Shown here piece after piece: positions 8,691 through 19,009 of a DNA stretch of 64,000 nucleotides. Source of the DNA: Mycolicibacterium psychrotolerans (GTDB taxonomy: Bacteria; Actinomycetota; Actinomycetes; Mycobacteriales; Mycobacteriaceae); assembly GCF_010729305.1 (NCBI RefSeq), contig NZ_AP022574.1, positions 4,216,001 to 4,280,000 of the forward strand, given 5' to 3'. Both the position numbers and the translations under genes were made by a program. Each line of letters starts with the position of its first letter. Within the stretch, counting starts at the first letter, position 1. Below the pieces are notes generated by a model. The model was given only the letters and a program-made list of their open reading frames with translations, had not been told where the DNA came from and did no database searches.

Positions 8691-9965
8691 CTAGCGCTTT
8701 CCGGTGCTTCGCTTACCCGACGGGCGGCCCGTCCGGCTCGAGGTCGGCCGCACCGGCCGGGCACCCGGGGCGGGCTTGGCCGCCGGCGGACCGGCGGGCG
8801 CGGTGACCGTGGCCGGCTCGACGTCGCGCGGCTGCTCCGCGTCGTCGACGAACGTCGCCCCCGCGCCGGCCGCCTTGGCCGCGGTGGTCTTGCGCCGATT
8901 GAGAACCCGCCGGGTGTGCTTGCTGACCAGGTCGGTGCGTTCCCGGAGGCTGACCAGCAGTGGAGTGGCGAAGAAGATCGACGAGTAGGTGCCGACGATC
9001 ACGCCGACGAGCTGGACGAGCGCCAGGTCCATCAGCGTGCCCACCCCGAGCAGCCACACCGCGATGACCATCAGCGCGATGATCGGCAGCACCGAGATCA
9101 AGCTGGTGTTGATCGACCGCATGAACGTCTGGTTCACCGCGAGGTTGGCCTGTTCGGCGAAGGTTCGCCGGGTGGTGTGCTCGAACCCCTCGGTGTTCTC
9201 CTCCACCTTGTCGAACACGATGACCGTGTCGTACAGGGAGAAGCCGAGGATGGTCAGCAGGCCGATCACCGTCGCCGGTGTCACCTCGAAACCGACCAGC
9301 GCGTACACGCCCGCGGTCACCACGAGGTCGAACACCAGCGTCAACAGTGCGGCGATCGCCATGTACCGCTCGTAGCGCACCGTGATGTAGATGGCGGCCA
9401 ACACGAGGAACACCACCAGCGCGATCAGCGCCTTCTGGGTGATCTGGCCACCCCAGGTCTCCGAGACCGCGGAGTCGCTGATCACCTGCTTGCTCGGCTG
9501 CCCGTCGGAGCCCTTCGGCTGGAACGAGTCGAACAGCGCGGTCCGCAGCTCCTCGGTCTCGGCGTTGCTCAGCGTCTCCGACCGGATCTGGAAGGTCGCG
9601 GAGCCGCCGCTGCCGACGACCACCACCGACTCCGGCGGCTTGCCGATCGTGTCGTTGAACACCGTCTCGACCTGCGAGGCGGTCGCCTGACCGTCACCGC
9701 GCGGGAAGGACACCTTGGTGCCGCCCTCGAAGTCGATACCGAAGGTGAAGCCGCGCAACACGATCGCCCCGACGGCGATCGCGACGATGACCGCGCTGAA
9801 GCCGTACCAGAACTTGCGCCGCCCGATCACCTCGAAGGCGCCGGTACCGGTGTAGAGGCGGACGAAGAAGCCGTGCTTGGGCGCGTCGGCCGCGCCGGCC
9901 TCCAGGTCGGGCGCCTCGAGCGCCGTCGACTCCTCGGTGTCGTTGCGTGAACTGCTGCGTGCCAT
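8691..9965 (-). CDS. secF: Sec translocon accessory membrane protein SecF
   Basis: 424 residues with six predicted membrane helices and the SecF signature: the periplasmic entry motif FGIDFEGGTKVSF after helix 1 and the conserved GLLTILGFSLYDTVIVFDKV in the membrane block. With SecD it forms the proton-driven complex that helps pull proteins through SecYEG. The N-terminal 30 residues and the C-terminal 90 residues (Ala/Pro/Arg-rich, basic tail) are low complexity and typical of actinobacterial SecF. It begins three bases after secD. Confidence 0.96.
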   Translation of the reverse strand: MARSSSRNDTEESTALEAPDLEAGAADAPKHGFFVRLYTGTGAFEVIGRRKFWYGFSAVIVAIAVGAIVLRGFTFGIDFEGGTKVSFPRGDGQATASQVETVFNDTIGKPPESVVVVGSGGSATFQIRSETLSNAETEELRTALFDSFQPKGSDGQPSKQVISDSAVSETWGGQITQKALIALVVFLVLAAIYITVRYERYMAIAALLTLVFDLVVTAGVYALVGFEVTPATVIGLLTILGFSLYDTVIVFDKVEENTEGFEHTTRRTFAEQANLAVNQTFMRSINTSLISVLPIIALMVIAVWLLGVGTLMDLALVQLVGVIVGTYSSIFFATPLLVSLRERTDLVSKHTRRVLNRRKTTAAKAAGAGATFVDDAEQPRDVEPATVTAPAGPPAAKPAPGARPVRPTSSRTGRPSGKRSTGKR

Positions 9966-9968
9966 GAG

Positions 9969-11789
9969 CTATCCCCGTCCCGCCGCGTGTGCGGCCGCTC
10001 GGCGTTCGCGTGCGATCTGCTGGACGGCGCCGAGACCGTTGAGCGACGGCTTGGCCATCGTCGGCGACTTCGAGGCGAAGTACAGCAACGGCCAGGTCAC
10101 CAGGAAGACCACCACCACGTCGAGGATCGTGGTCAGCCCCAGGGTGAACGCGAAGCCCTTCACCTGGCCGACGGCCAGGAAGTACAGCACCGCGGCGGCC
10201 AGGAACGTCACCGCGTTGCCCGACATGATCGTCTTGCGGGCACGCGCCCAGCCTCGCGGCACCGCCGACCGGAACGAACGACCCTCGCGGATCTCGTCCT
10301 TGATGCGTTCGAAGAACACCACGAACGAGTCCGCCGTGGTGCCGATGCCGATGATCAGACCGGCGATACCGGCCAGGTCCAGCGTGTAGTTGATGTAGCG
10401 GCCCAGCAGCACCAGGATCGCGAAAACCATGGCGCCGGACGCCACCAGCGACAGCGCCACCAGCAGGCCGAGCACTCGGTAATACAGCAACGAATAGATC
10501 AGCACCGCGATGAGACCGACCGCGCCGGCGATCAGGCCGGCCCGCAACGACGACAGGCCCAGCGTCGCCGAGACGGTCTCGGCCTCGGAGGACTCGAACG
10601 ACAGCGGCAGCGAGCCGTACTTGAGCACGTTGGCGAGTTCGCGCGCGGTGTCGGCGGTGAACTGCCCGGTGATCTGCGTGCGACCGCCCGGGATCGCCTC
10701 CTGGATCTGCGGGGCGCTGACCACCTTTGAGTCGAGCACGAACGCAGTCTGGGTGCCGACGTTGGCCGCGGTGAAGTCCGCCCACGTCTTGGAGGCGTCG
10801 CTCTTGAACTCGACGTCGACCACGTACTCGCCGCGCTGCTGGTCCAGCCCCGAGGTGGCGTTGGCGATGCCCTCACCACTGATGATCGACTTGTCCAGCA
10901 GGTACACCTCTTTGCCGTCCTGCGAACACGTCACCAGCGGCAGGTTCGGGTCGTCGTTGCCGGCCAGCACGTCGTCCTGACCGCAGCGGGTCGCCTGGAA
11001 CTGCAGCGCGAGGATCTGGATCGCCTGCTCCGAACTCTGCCGCAGCCGCTTCTCGTCCTGGATCCGCTGGGCCAGCGGGACGTTCTTGTCCCCCGGCGCG
11101 GGCGGCGGCGACGTGCCCGGCGCCGGTGCCGGCGCGGGGCTCGGGCTCGGGCTGGGTGCAGGCTGCTGCGGGAAGGGACGCGGCTGTGGCGCGGGGGCCC
11201 CGCCGGCCGGTGCGCCCGGCGCCGGTTCCTCGACGGGAGGCAGGCCGGGGATGTCCGCGTCCGGCGCCCCGCCGGGGGCAACGGCGCCCGGCGGAAGACC
11301 GGGAATCGCCGCGCCCGGCGGAAGACCGGGTGCGCCGCCCGGCGGCACCCCGGGGGCACCCGGTGGCGCACCGGCCGGTCCGGCCTGTTCGGCCGGGGCG
11401 GCCCCCGCGGCCGGGATCGAGTGGATGACGGGCCGGATGTAGAGGCGTGCCGTCTGACCCAGGTTGCGGGCCTCGCTGCTGTCGTTGCCCGGAACGGTGA
11501 TCACCAGGTTCTGCCCGTCGATGATCACCTCGGACCCGGACACGCCCAGACCGTCCACGCGGGCACTGATGATCTGCTGCGCCTGGTTGAGCGCGTCGCG
11601 CGACGGGGGTGAGCCGTCGGGGGTGCGCGCGGTCAGCGTCACGCGGGTGCCACCCTGCAGATCGATGCCCAGCTTGGGGTCGGCCTTCTTGTCCCCGGTC
11701 AGGAACACCAGCAGGTACGCACCGATCAGCAATGCCAGGAACAGGGCCAGGTAGCGGCCAGCATGCACCGGCGTCGAAGACGAAGCCAC
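9969..11789 (-). CDS. secD: Sec translocon accessory membrane protein SecD
   Basis: 606-residue partner of SecF. Helix 1 is followed by LGIDLQGGTRVTL, the P1 head domain is interrupted by a long Pro/Ala/Gly-rich insert (about residues 125-235, with PSPSPSPAPAPAP-type runs), and five C-terminal helices carry GLIIGIGTTADSFVVFFERIKDE. The insert makes it longer than E. coli-type core alignments would predict but such inserts occur in mycobacterial SecD. It is followed by secF and preceded by yajC, the usual yajC-secD-secF order, 86 bp after yajC. Confidence 0.96.
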   Translation of the reverse strand: MASSSTPVHAGRYLALFLALLIGAYLLVFLTGDKKADPKLGIDLQGGTRVTLTARTPDGSPPSRDALNQAQQIISARVDGLGVSGSEVIIDGQNLVITVPGNDSSEARNLGQTARLYIRPVIHSIPAAGAAPAEQAGPAGAPPGAPGVPPGGAPGLPPGAAIPGLPPGAVAPGGAPDADIPGLPPVEEPAPGAPAGGAPAPQPRPFPQQPAPSPSPSPAPAPAPGTSPPPAPGDKNVPLAQRIQDEKRLRQSSEQAIQILALQFQATRCGQDDVLAGNDDPNLPLVTCSQDGKEVYLLDKSIISGEGIANATSGLDQQRGEYVVDVEFKSDASKTWADFTAANVGTQTAFVLDSKVVSAPQIQEAIPGGRTQITGQFTADTARELANVLKYGSLPLSFESSEAETVSATLGLSSLRAGLIAGAVGLIAVLIYSLLYYRVLGLLVALSLVASGAMVFAILVLLGRYINYTLDLAGIAGLIIGIGTTADSFVVFFERIKDEIREGRSFRSAVPRGWARARKTIMSGNAVTFLAAAVLYFLAVGQVKGFAFTLGLTTILDVVVVFLVTWPLLYFASKSPTMAKPSLNGLGAVQQIARERRAAAHAAGRG

Positions 11790-11875
11790 GTCTTTACAGT
11801 CTCCTCGAGGTCAGTTCGTCACGTACCGCGACGGTGCGCAGTGACCCGCAAAGGGTACGTGCTGGGCCTGAGGCC

Positions 11876-12232
11876 TCAGCTGTCAGTCTTGGTGTTGGGC
11901 CGATCCGTCAGCTCGGTGGCCCCCGACGGCGACTCGAGGTCGTCGCTGTCGTCCACGTCGTCGGCCTCGTCGACGTCATCGACGACGCGGTCGCGCACGG
12001 CGAGCTTCATCCACGTCGTCACCACGCCGGGAGCGATCTCCAGGTCGACCTCGTCGTCGGTGATCGCGGTGATGGTGCCGCGCAGACCGGAGGTGGTGTG
12101 GACCTCGTCGCCCACGGTCAGCGAGTTGTGCAGGTCGATGGTCGCCTGCATCGCTTTCTTCTGACGACGGGACGCGAAGTACATGAACGCGCCCATGATG
12201 ATGAGCAGAGGCAGGAAGACGACCAGATCCAT
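11876..12232 (-). CDS. yajC: Preprotein translocase accessory subunit YajC
   Basis: 118 residues: one N-terminal membrane helix (VVFLPLLIIMGAFMYF) followed by the cytoplasmic YajC domain (SRRQKKAM...LTVGDEVHTTSGLRGTI) and a very acidic tail rich in Asp. The ATG at 12232 is chosen because the domain begins exactly there; the frame can be extended upstream to 12337 but that part has no YajC character. It associates with SecDF. First gene of the sec operon, divergent from gabT with 280 bp between. Confidence 0.92.
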   Translation of the reverse strand: MDLVVFLPLLIIMGAFMYFASRRQKKAMQATIDLHNSLTVGDEVHTTSGLRGTITAITDDEVDLEIAPGVVTTWMKLAVRDRVVDDVDEADDVDDSDDLESPSGATELTDRPNTKTDS

Positions 12233-12512
12233 GGCAGCAGTGTCTTTTCTTTTTCGTATCGGTCTGTGTCCGGACGGCCCCGCCGAACACGGTCGGAGGG
12301 CTCCCGGCATGAAGGAATTCGTTGACCAGTGTGCCATTGCGGCCGTTCAGAGCCACCTCCCCCGTCGCACAGAGGCCGCCGACCCACGGATTTCGTTGCG
12401 ACACACCAGGCTGGCCACTGATCCCGGCTGGAACGCCCCTGCTTCTCGACGGATCGCTGGTGCGACCGACTAGGCTCGGACCGTATCGCGGCAATCGTCA
12501 AGGAGGTCCCCC
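12233..12512. other. Divergent intergenic region yajC/gabT
   Basis: 280 bp between the two start codons. It must hold the promoters of the yajC-secDF run and of gabT-patD. A strong Shine-Dalgarno (AAGGAGG, about 12500-12506) precedes gabT. No convincing palindrome or small gene was seen; a minus-strand frame covering much of it has no protein-like character. Confidence 0.5.
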
Positions 12513-13856
12513 GTGAGCGCTCTCGAACAGAGCCGCCACCTCGCCACCGCCATCCCCGGCCCCCGGTCGCAGGAGCTGATCACGCGCAAGAAGGCCTCGG
12601 TGGCGAGCGGCGTCGGCAACACCATGCCCGTCTACGCGGCCCGCGCGTTCGGCGGCATCGTCGAGGACGTCGACGGCAACCGGCTGATCGATCTGGGCTC
12701 CGGGATCGCGGTGACCACGGTCGGCAACGCCTCGCCGCGGGTCGTCGAGGCGGTCCGCGAGCAGGTGGCCAACTTCACCCACACGTGCTTCATGGTGACG
12801 CCCTACGAGGGATACGTCGCGGTCGCCGAGGCCCTCAACCGGCTCACCCCCGGTGACGGCGACAAGCGCTCGGCGCTGTTCAACTCCGGATCCGAGGCCG
12901 TCGAGAACGCCATCAAGATCGCACGGGTCTACACCGGTAAGCAGGCCGTGGTGTCGTTCGACCACGCCTACCACGGCCGCACGAACCTGACGATGGCGCT
13001 GACGGCGAAGTCGATGCCCTACAAGCACGGTTTCGGGCCGTTCGCCCCGGAGATCTACCGTGCCCCGCTGTCCTATCCGTTCCGCGACGCGGAGTTCGGG
13101 GGCAAGGAGCTGGCCACCGACGGCGAGCTGGCCGCGCGCCGGGCGATCACGATGATGGACAAGCAGGTGGGTGCGGAGAACCTGGCCGCGGTCATCATCG
13201 AGCCCATCCAGGGTGAGGGCGGGTTCATCGTGCCGGCCGAGGGCTTTCTGCCCACGCTGCTGCAGTGGTGCCGAGACAACGACGTGGTGTTCATCGCCGA
13301 CGAGGTGCAGACCGGCTTCGCCCGCACCGGCGCGATGTTCGCCTGCGAGCACGAGGGCATCGTCCCGGACCTGATCGTCACGGCCAAGGGCATCGCCGGC
13401 GGCATGCCGCTGTCCGCGGTGACGGGTCCGGCGTCGATCATGGACGCGCCCCACGTCGGCGGGCTGGGCGGCACGTACGGCGGCAACCCGGTGGCGTGCG
13501 CGGCCGCACTGGCCACGATCGCCACGATCGAGGACGACGGGCTGGTGGCCCGCGCCGCACACATCGAGTCGCTGATGAAGGACAAGCTCGGCCGGATGCA
13601 GGCCGAGGACGACCGGATCGGCGACGTGCGCGGCCGCGGGGCCATGATCGCCGTGGAGCTGGTCAAGTCCGGCACCCTCGAACCCGACGCCGAGCTGACC
13701 AAGAAGCTGAGCACGGCCGCACACCAGGCCGGCGTGATCGTGCTGACGTGCGGCACCTTCGGCAATGTGCTGCGGTTCCTGCCGCCGCTGACCATCAGCG
13801 ACGAGTTGCTCCTCGAAGCTCTCGACATTCTCGAGCTGATCCTGCGCGATCTGTGA
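12513..13856 (+). CDS. gabT: 4-aminobutyrate aminotransferase
   Basis: Class III PLP aminotransferase of 447 residues that moves the amino group of GABA to 2-oxoglutarate, giving succinic semialdehyde. Visible are the cofactor-binding NSGSEAVENAIK, HAYHGRT, the acidic residue of IADEVQTGF (Asp263) and the Schiff-base lysine in TAKGIAGGMPLSAV (Lys292). GTG start with a strong AAGGAGG seven bases upstream. The stop overlaps the next gene as GTGA, so GabT and the aldehyde dehydrogenase should be made together. Confidence 0.95.
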   Translation: MSALEQSRHLATAIPGPRSQELITRKKASVASGVGNTMPVYAARAFGGIVEDVDGNRLIDLGSGIAVTTVGNASPRVVEAVREQVANFTHTCFMVTPYEGYVAVAEALNRLTPGDGDKRSALFNSGSEAVENAIKIARVYTGKQAVVSFDHAYHGRTNLTMALTAKSMPYKHGFGPFAPEIYRAPLSYPFRDAEFGGKELATDGELAARRAITMMDKQVGAENLAAVIIEPIQGEGGFIVPAEGFLPTLLQWCRDNDVVFIADEVQTGFARTGAMFACEHEGIVPDLIVTAKGIAGGMPLSAVTGPASIMDAPHVGGLGGTYGGNPVACAAALATIATIEDDGLVARAAHIESLMKDKLGRMQAEDDRIGDVRGRGAMIAVELVKSGTLEPDAELTKKLSTAAHQAGVIVLTCGTFGNVLRFLPPLTISDELLLEALDILELILRDL

Positions 13857-15286
13857 CGACCGTCAGGAACTTCATCGGCGGGGAACTCGTCGACTCCGAG
13901 AGCGGCGCGACCATGCCGCTGGTCGACCCCAGCACCGGTGAGCGGTACGGCACCGCGCCGATCTCCAACGAAGCCGACATCGACAAGGCCTACGCCGCCG
14001 CGGCGGCGGCGTTCACGGAGTGGAAGAAGACCACCCCGTCACAGCGGCAGAAGGCGCTGCTGGACTTCGCCGACGAGGTGGAGAAGGCAGCCGGCGATCT
14101 CGTGGAGGCCGAGGGGCGCAACACCGGCAAGCCGCACCACGTCACCGCGGCCGAGGAGATCCCTCCGATGGTCGACCAGATCCGGTTCTTCGCGGGGGCG
14201 GCGCGCGTGCTGGAGGGCAAGTCGGCAGGCGAGTACATGGCCGACCACACGTCGTGGATCCGCCGCGAGCCGGTCGGCGTGATCGGTCAGGTGGCGCCGT
14301 GGAACTACCCGATGATGATGGCGATCTGGAAGATCTGCCCGGCCATCGCGGCGGGCAACACCGTGGTGATCAAACCCAGCGACACCACCCCGGTGACGAC
14401 GGTGATGCTGGCCGAGTTGGCGGCCAGGCACCTGCCCGCCGGCGTGCTCAACGTGGTCACCGGTGACCGGGTCACCGGCGCCAATCTCGTCGCGCATCCG
14501 ACGCCGCAGATGGTCTCGATCACCGGATCGGTCGCGGCGGGCAAGGCGGTCGCGGTCAGCGCCGGCGGCCACCTCAAGCGCACCCACCTCGAGCTGGGCG
14601 GCAAGGCGCCGGTGATCGTGTTCGACGACGCCGATCTCGGAGCGGCGGCCGAGGGCATCGCGACGGCGGCCTACTTCAACGCCGGACAGGACTGCACCGC
14701 GGCCACCCGCGTGTTGGCGTCGGCGTCGGTCGCCGCGGACCTGACCGCCGCGCTCGCCGAGCAGGCCAAGGGCGCGACGACGACGTTCGGCCGGCCCGCC
14801 GGCGACGAGGACGCGTGGGTGCCGCCGGTGAACAACGTGCAGCAGATGGAGCGGGTGCTCTCCTTCTTCGCCGACGTGCCGTCGCACGCCACGGTCGCTG
14901 TGGGCGGAAACCGCCAGGGAGACAAGGGTTTCTATGTGGAGCCGACGGTGATCGGCGGCCTGCGCCAAGACGACCGGCTGATCCGGCATGAGATCTTCGG
15001 CCCCGTGATCACCGTGCAGTCGTTCTCCGACGAGGAGCAGGCGCTCGGTTGGGCCAACGGCGTCGAGTACGGGTTGGCGTCGTCAGTCTGGACCAGGGAC
15101 GTCTCGCGGGCGCTTCGGGTGTCGGCTGCACTGGACTTCGGCTGCGTGTGGATCAACACCCACATCCCGCTGGTCGCCGAGATGCCGCACGGGGGCTTCA
15201 AGTCCTCCGGCCACGGCAAGGACCTGTCGATGTACGGACTCGAGGACTACACGCGCATCAAGCACGTGATGGCATACACCGGCTGA
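13853..15286 (+). CDS. patD: Gamma-aminobutyraldehyde dehydrogenase
   Basis: 477-residue NAD(P)-dependent aldehyde dehydrogenase with APWNYP, IKPSDTTP, ELGGKAP (Glu247) and the catalytic Cys281 in FNAGQDCTAATR. The stretch after Cys and the end (NTHIPLVAEMPHGG, GKDLSMYGLEDYTRIKHVM) resemble E. coli PatD/YdcW more than succinic semialdehyde dehydrogenases, so oxidation of 4-aminobutanal (from putrescine) to GABA is the best guess; SSADH activity cannot be excluded. GTG start overlaps the gabT stop (GTGA). Together they would form the last two steps from putrescine towards succinic semialdehyde. Confidence 0.85.
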   Translation: MTTVRNFIGGELVDSESGATMPLVDPSTGERYGTAPISNEADIDKAYAAAAAAFTEWKKTTPSQRQKALLDFADEVEKAAGDLVEAEGRNTGKPHHVTAAEEIPPMVDQIRFFAGAARVLEGKSAGEYMADHTSWIRREPVGVIGQVAPWNYPMMMAIWKICPAIAAGNTVVIKPSDTTPVTTVMLAELAARHLPAGVLNVVTGDRVTGANLVAHPTPQMVSITGSVAAGKAVAVSAGGHLKRTHLELGGKAPVIVFDDADLGAAAEGIATAAYFNAGQDCTAATRVLASASVAADLTAALAEQAKGATTTFGRPAGDEDAWVPPVNNVQQMERVLSFFADVPSHATVAVGGNRQGDKGFYVEPTVIGGLRQDDRLIRHEIFGPVITVQSFSDEEQALGWANGVEYGLASSVWTRDVSRALRVSAALDFGCVWINTHIPLVAEMPHGGFKSSGHGKDLSMYGLEDYTRIKHVMAYTG

Positions 15287-15433
15287 GAACGCGTCAGAAG
15301 CGGAGCCACGTCTCAACCGACAGCCAAGTGTGACCTGAGACACCAAATGCGCTGCGGTAAACCAGCTTTCCCGCGCCAACATGGCGATTCACAGCATGTT
15401 GACAGCGCCGGTGGGCCGTTTATCGGAATAAGC

Positions 15434-15453
15434 TTAGTTTTACTAACGTAGTT
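15434..15453. promoter_or_regulatory. AT-rich inverted repeat upstream of car
   Basis: TTAGT-TTT-ACTAA (15434-15446) overlaps ACTA-ACG-TAGT (15442-15452) in an otherwise GC-rich 227-bp leader. TTGACA at about 15399 could be a -35. This is the likely control region of the reductase; the regulator is unknown and no gene for it is adjacent. Confidence 0.4.
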
Positions 15454-15513
15454 TCCTCCGTGGGCGCAACGCAGCGTCCCGCAACCGACGATTTTTTCTT
15501 GCGAGGACTTCTG

Positions 15514-18500
15514 ATGCCGACTGAAACCCGCGACGAGCGGCTCGCCCGCCGCATCGCCGACTTGCACGCCACCGATCCGGAATTCGCCGCCGCCACCCCG
15601 GATGACGCCATCTCCCACGCCATCGACCAGCCGGGAGTACGCCTTCCCGAGATCATGGCCACCGTGCTCGACGGCTACGCCGCGCGGCCCGCGCTGGGGC
15701 AACGCGCCGTGCGCTTCGTCAGCGATCCGCAGACCGGACGCACCTCCGCCGAACTCCTCCCCCGATTCGACACCATCACCTACGCCGAACTGTCCGCCCG
15801 GGTACACGCCCTGATGAACACCCTCACCGACGTCGCACCCGGTGACCGCGTCGCGCTGCTGGGCTTCACCAGCGTGGACTACACGATCATCGACATGGCC
15901 CTGGCGCTGTGCGGCGCGGTGTCCGTTCCGCTGCAGACGAGTGCGCCGGCCGCGACGCTGAAGCCCATCATCGCCGAGACCGAACCCGCGATCATCGCCT
16001 CGGCGGTCGACCATCTCGCCGACGCCGTGGACCTCGCGCGCGACGCCCACACGGTGCGCCGCGTCATCGTCTTCGATCACCGGGCCGAGGTCGACGATCA
16101 CCGCGACGCCCTCGCCGACGCCCGCACCCGTCTGACCGACGGCGGCCGCGCGATCGAGGTGCTCACCTTCTCCGAGGTGCTCGAGAGCGGCGCGACTCTG
16201 CCTGCGGCGCAACCGTTCTCCTCACCCGAGGACGATCCGCTGACACTACTGATCTACACCTCCGGCAGCACCGGCGCCCCCAAGGGCGCCATGTATCCCG
16301 AGCGTCTGGTCGCCGGCGCGTGGCGCCGGTCGGGGCGGTCGACATGGGGCGGCGAGCAGGCCACGGCGTCGATCACGCTGAACTTCCTGCCGATGAGCCA
16401 CATGATGGGCCGCGGCCTGCTCTACGGCACCCTGGGAGCCGGCGGAACGGCGTATTTCGCTGCGCGCAGCGACCTTTCGACCTTCCTCGAGGACCTCGCC
16501 CTGGTCCGGCCCACGCAGTTGACCTTCGTGCCGCGCATCTGGGACACCATCTTCGCCGAGGTCGCCAAGGAACTGGAGCGCCGAGCGGACGGGGAGGCCG
16601 AGGTCTACGCCGATCTCCGCAGCAGCATGCTGGGCGGCCGCTACGTGATGTCGATGACGGGATCGGCGCCGCTGTCGCCGGAGATGCGCTCGTTCGTCGA
16701 GTCCTTCCTCGACCTGCATCTGATCGATGGATACGGCTCGACCGAAGCCGGCGCGGTGTTCGTCGACGGCGAGGTGCAGCGCCCGCCGGTCATCGACTAC
16801 AAGCTCGTCGACGTCCCCGATCTGGGCTACTTCACCACCGACCGCCCCCATCCCCGTGGTGAGCTGCTGGTCAAGTCCGAGACTGTTCCCCGGGTACTAC
16901 CGGCGGCCCGAGATCACCGCCGAGATGTTCGACGAGGACGGTTTCTACCGCACCGGCGACGTCGTCGCCGAGACCGGACCCGATCGGCTGGTGTACCTCG
17001 ACCGCCGCAACAACGTGTTGAAGCTCTCCCAGGGCGAGTTCGTCACCGTCTCCAAGCTCGAAGCGGTGTTCGGCGACAGCCCGCTGATCCGGCAGATCTA
17101 CCTCTACGGCAACAGCTCCCGGTCCTACCTGTTGGCCGTCGTCGTGCCGACCGAGGACGTCAACGGCCGCGACGACGCCAAATCCCTGATCGGCGAGTCA
17201 CTTCTGGACATCGCCAAGACGGCGGGCCTGCAGTCCTACGAGATCCCCCGCGACTTCCTGATCGAGACCACGCCGTTCACGCTGGAGAACGGCATGCTCA
17301 CCGGGATCCGGAAGCTGGCCAGGCCGAAGCTGAAAGAGCGCTACGGCGATCGCCTCGAGGCGCTCTACGCCGAGCTGGCCGAGGGCCAGGCCGACGAACT
17401 GCGCGCGCTGCGTCAGGACGGCGCCACGCGTCCGGTCCTCGAGACCGTCGGCCGTGCGGCCGGCGCCCTGCTGGGCACGGCGGCCACCGACGTGCAACCC
17501 GACGCACACTTCACCGATCTCGGCGGAGACTCGTTGTCGGCGCTGACCTTCGGCAACCTGCTGCGCGACATCTTCGATGTCGAGGTTCCGGTCGGTGTGA
17601 TCGTCAGCCCGGCCAACGATCTGGCTGGGCTGGCGGCCTACATCGAGACACAGCGCCAACCCGGCGCGAAGCGACCCACCTTCGCCTCGGTGCACGGCGC
17701 GGACGCCACCGAAGCGCACGCCCGTGAATTGACGCTGGACAGGTTCATCGATGCCGAGACACTGGCTGCCGCACCGTCGCTGCCCGGCCCGAGCTCAGAG
17801 GTCCGGACAGTCCTGCTGACCGGCGCCACCGGCTTCCTCGGCCGGTATCTGGCGCTGGAGTGGCTGGAACGGATGGATCTGGTCGACGGCACGGTGATCT
17901 GCCTGGTGCGCGCCAAGGACGACGACGCCGCACGGGCCCGGCTCGACGCCACGTTCGACACCGGCGACGTAAAGCTCCTCGCGCACTACCGGGCGCTCGC
18001 CGCCGACCACCTCGAGGTGATCGCCGGAGACAAGGGCGAGGCCGACCTCGGGCTCGACCCCGCGGTCTGGCAGCGGCTCGCCGACACGGTCGATCTGATC
18101 GTGGACCCGGCGGCACTGGTCAACCATGTGCTGCCCTACAGCCAGCTGTTCGGACCCAACGCCGTCGGCACCGCCGAGCTGATCCGCATGGCGCTGACCA
18201 CCCGGCAGAAGCCGTTCGCCTACGTCTCGACCATCGGTGTCGGCGCGGGCATCGAGCCGGGCCGGTTCGTCGAGGACGGCGACATCCGGCAGATCAGTGC
18301 GACCCGGCGGGTCGACGACAGTTACGCCAACGGCTACGGCAACAGCAAGTGGGCCGGTGAGGTGTTGCTGCGCGAGGCCCACGACCTGTGCGGGCTGCCG
18401 GTGTCGGTGTTCCGCTGCGACATGATCCTGGCCGACACCACCTACGCCGGCCAGCTCAATCTGCCGGACATGTTCACCCGGCTGATGTTCAGCCTGGTCG

Positions 18501-19006
18501 CGACCGGCGTCGCCCCCGAGTCGTTCTATCAACTCGGCGACGACGGCAGCCGCCCGCGGGCGCACTACGACGGGCTCCCGGTCGAGTTCATCGCCGAGGC
18601 GATCTCGACCCTCGGCGCCGCCGTGGGAGAGGACTCGGACAGCGGGTTCGAGACCTATCACGTGATGAACCCCTACGACGACGGAATCGGGCTCGATGAG
18701 TTCGTCGACTGGCTGATCGAGGCGGGCTACCCGGTGCAGCGCATCGGCGACTACGCCACCTGGCTGCAGAGATTCACCGCGGCGATCAACGCCCTCCCCG
18801 AGCGCAAGCGACAGGCGTCACTGCTGCCGCTTCTGCACAACTACCAGCACCCGGAGTTCCCGATCCGGGGCTCCATCGCGCCGACGGATCGGTTCCGGAC
18901 GGCGGTGCAGGAGGCCAAGATCGGGCCGGACAAGGACATCCCGCACGTGACGCGCGAGGTCGTCGTCAAGTACGTCACCGACCTCGAACTGCTCGGGCTG
19001 CTCTGA
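15514..19006 (+). pseudogene. car: Carboxylic acid reductase (FadD9/CAR type), interrupted by a frameshift
   Basis: The whole region matches carboxylic acid reductase, which reduces acids to aldehydes with ATP and NADPH. Frame 1 (15514-16884) encodes the adenylation core (LIYTSGSTGAPKGAMYP; GYGSTEAG) up to GELLVKSE. The protein then continues in frame 2 from 16883 with LFPGYYRRPEIT, YRTGD, the carrier-protein site GGDSLSAL and the reductase domain (LLTGATGFLGR, YGNSKWAGEVLL), ending 19006. Homologues read VK(T/S)..(L/M)FPGYY without a break, so two bases appear missing near 16882 (net change -2). ATG 15514 has GAGGA six bases upstream. Either a real null mutation or a sequencing error; the rest is well conserved. 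Confidence 0.9.
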
Positions 19007-19009
19007 CGG

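Noticed and set aside
7278..9950. 890-codon plus-strand frame opposite the lipoprotein and secF genes
   Set aside because: Arg/His/Gly-rich composition without domains; antisense to two well-recognised genes. GC-rich genomes give many such frames.
15460..15513. Earlier GTG start for the carboxylic acid reductase
   Set aside because: The 18 extra residues do not match the family, and ATG 15514 has GAGGA at six bases and aligns with known N-termini.
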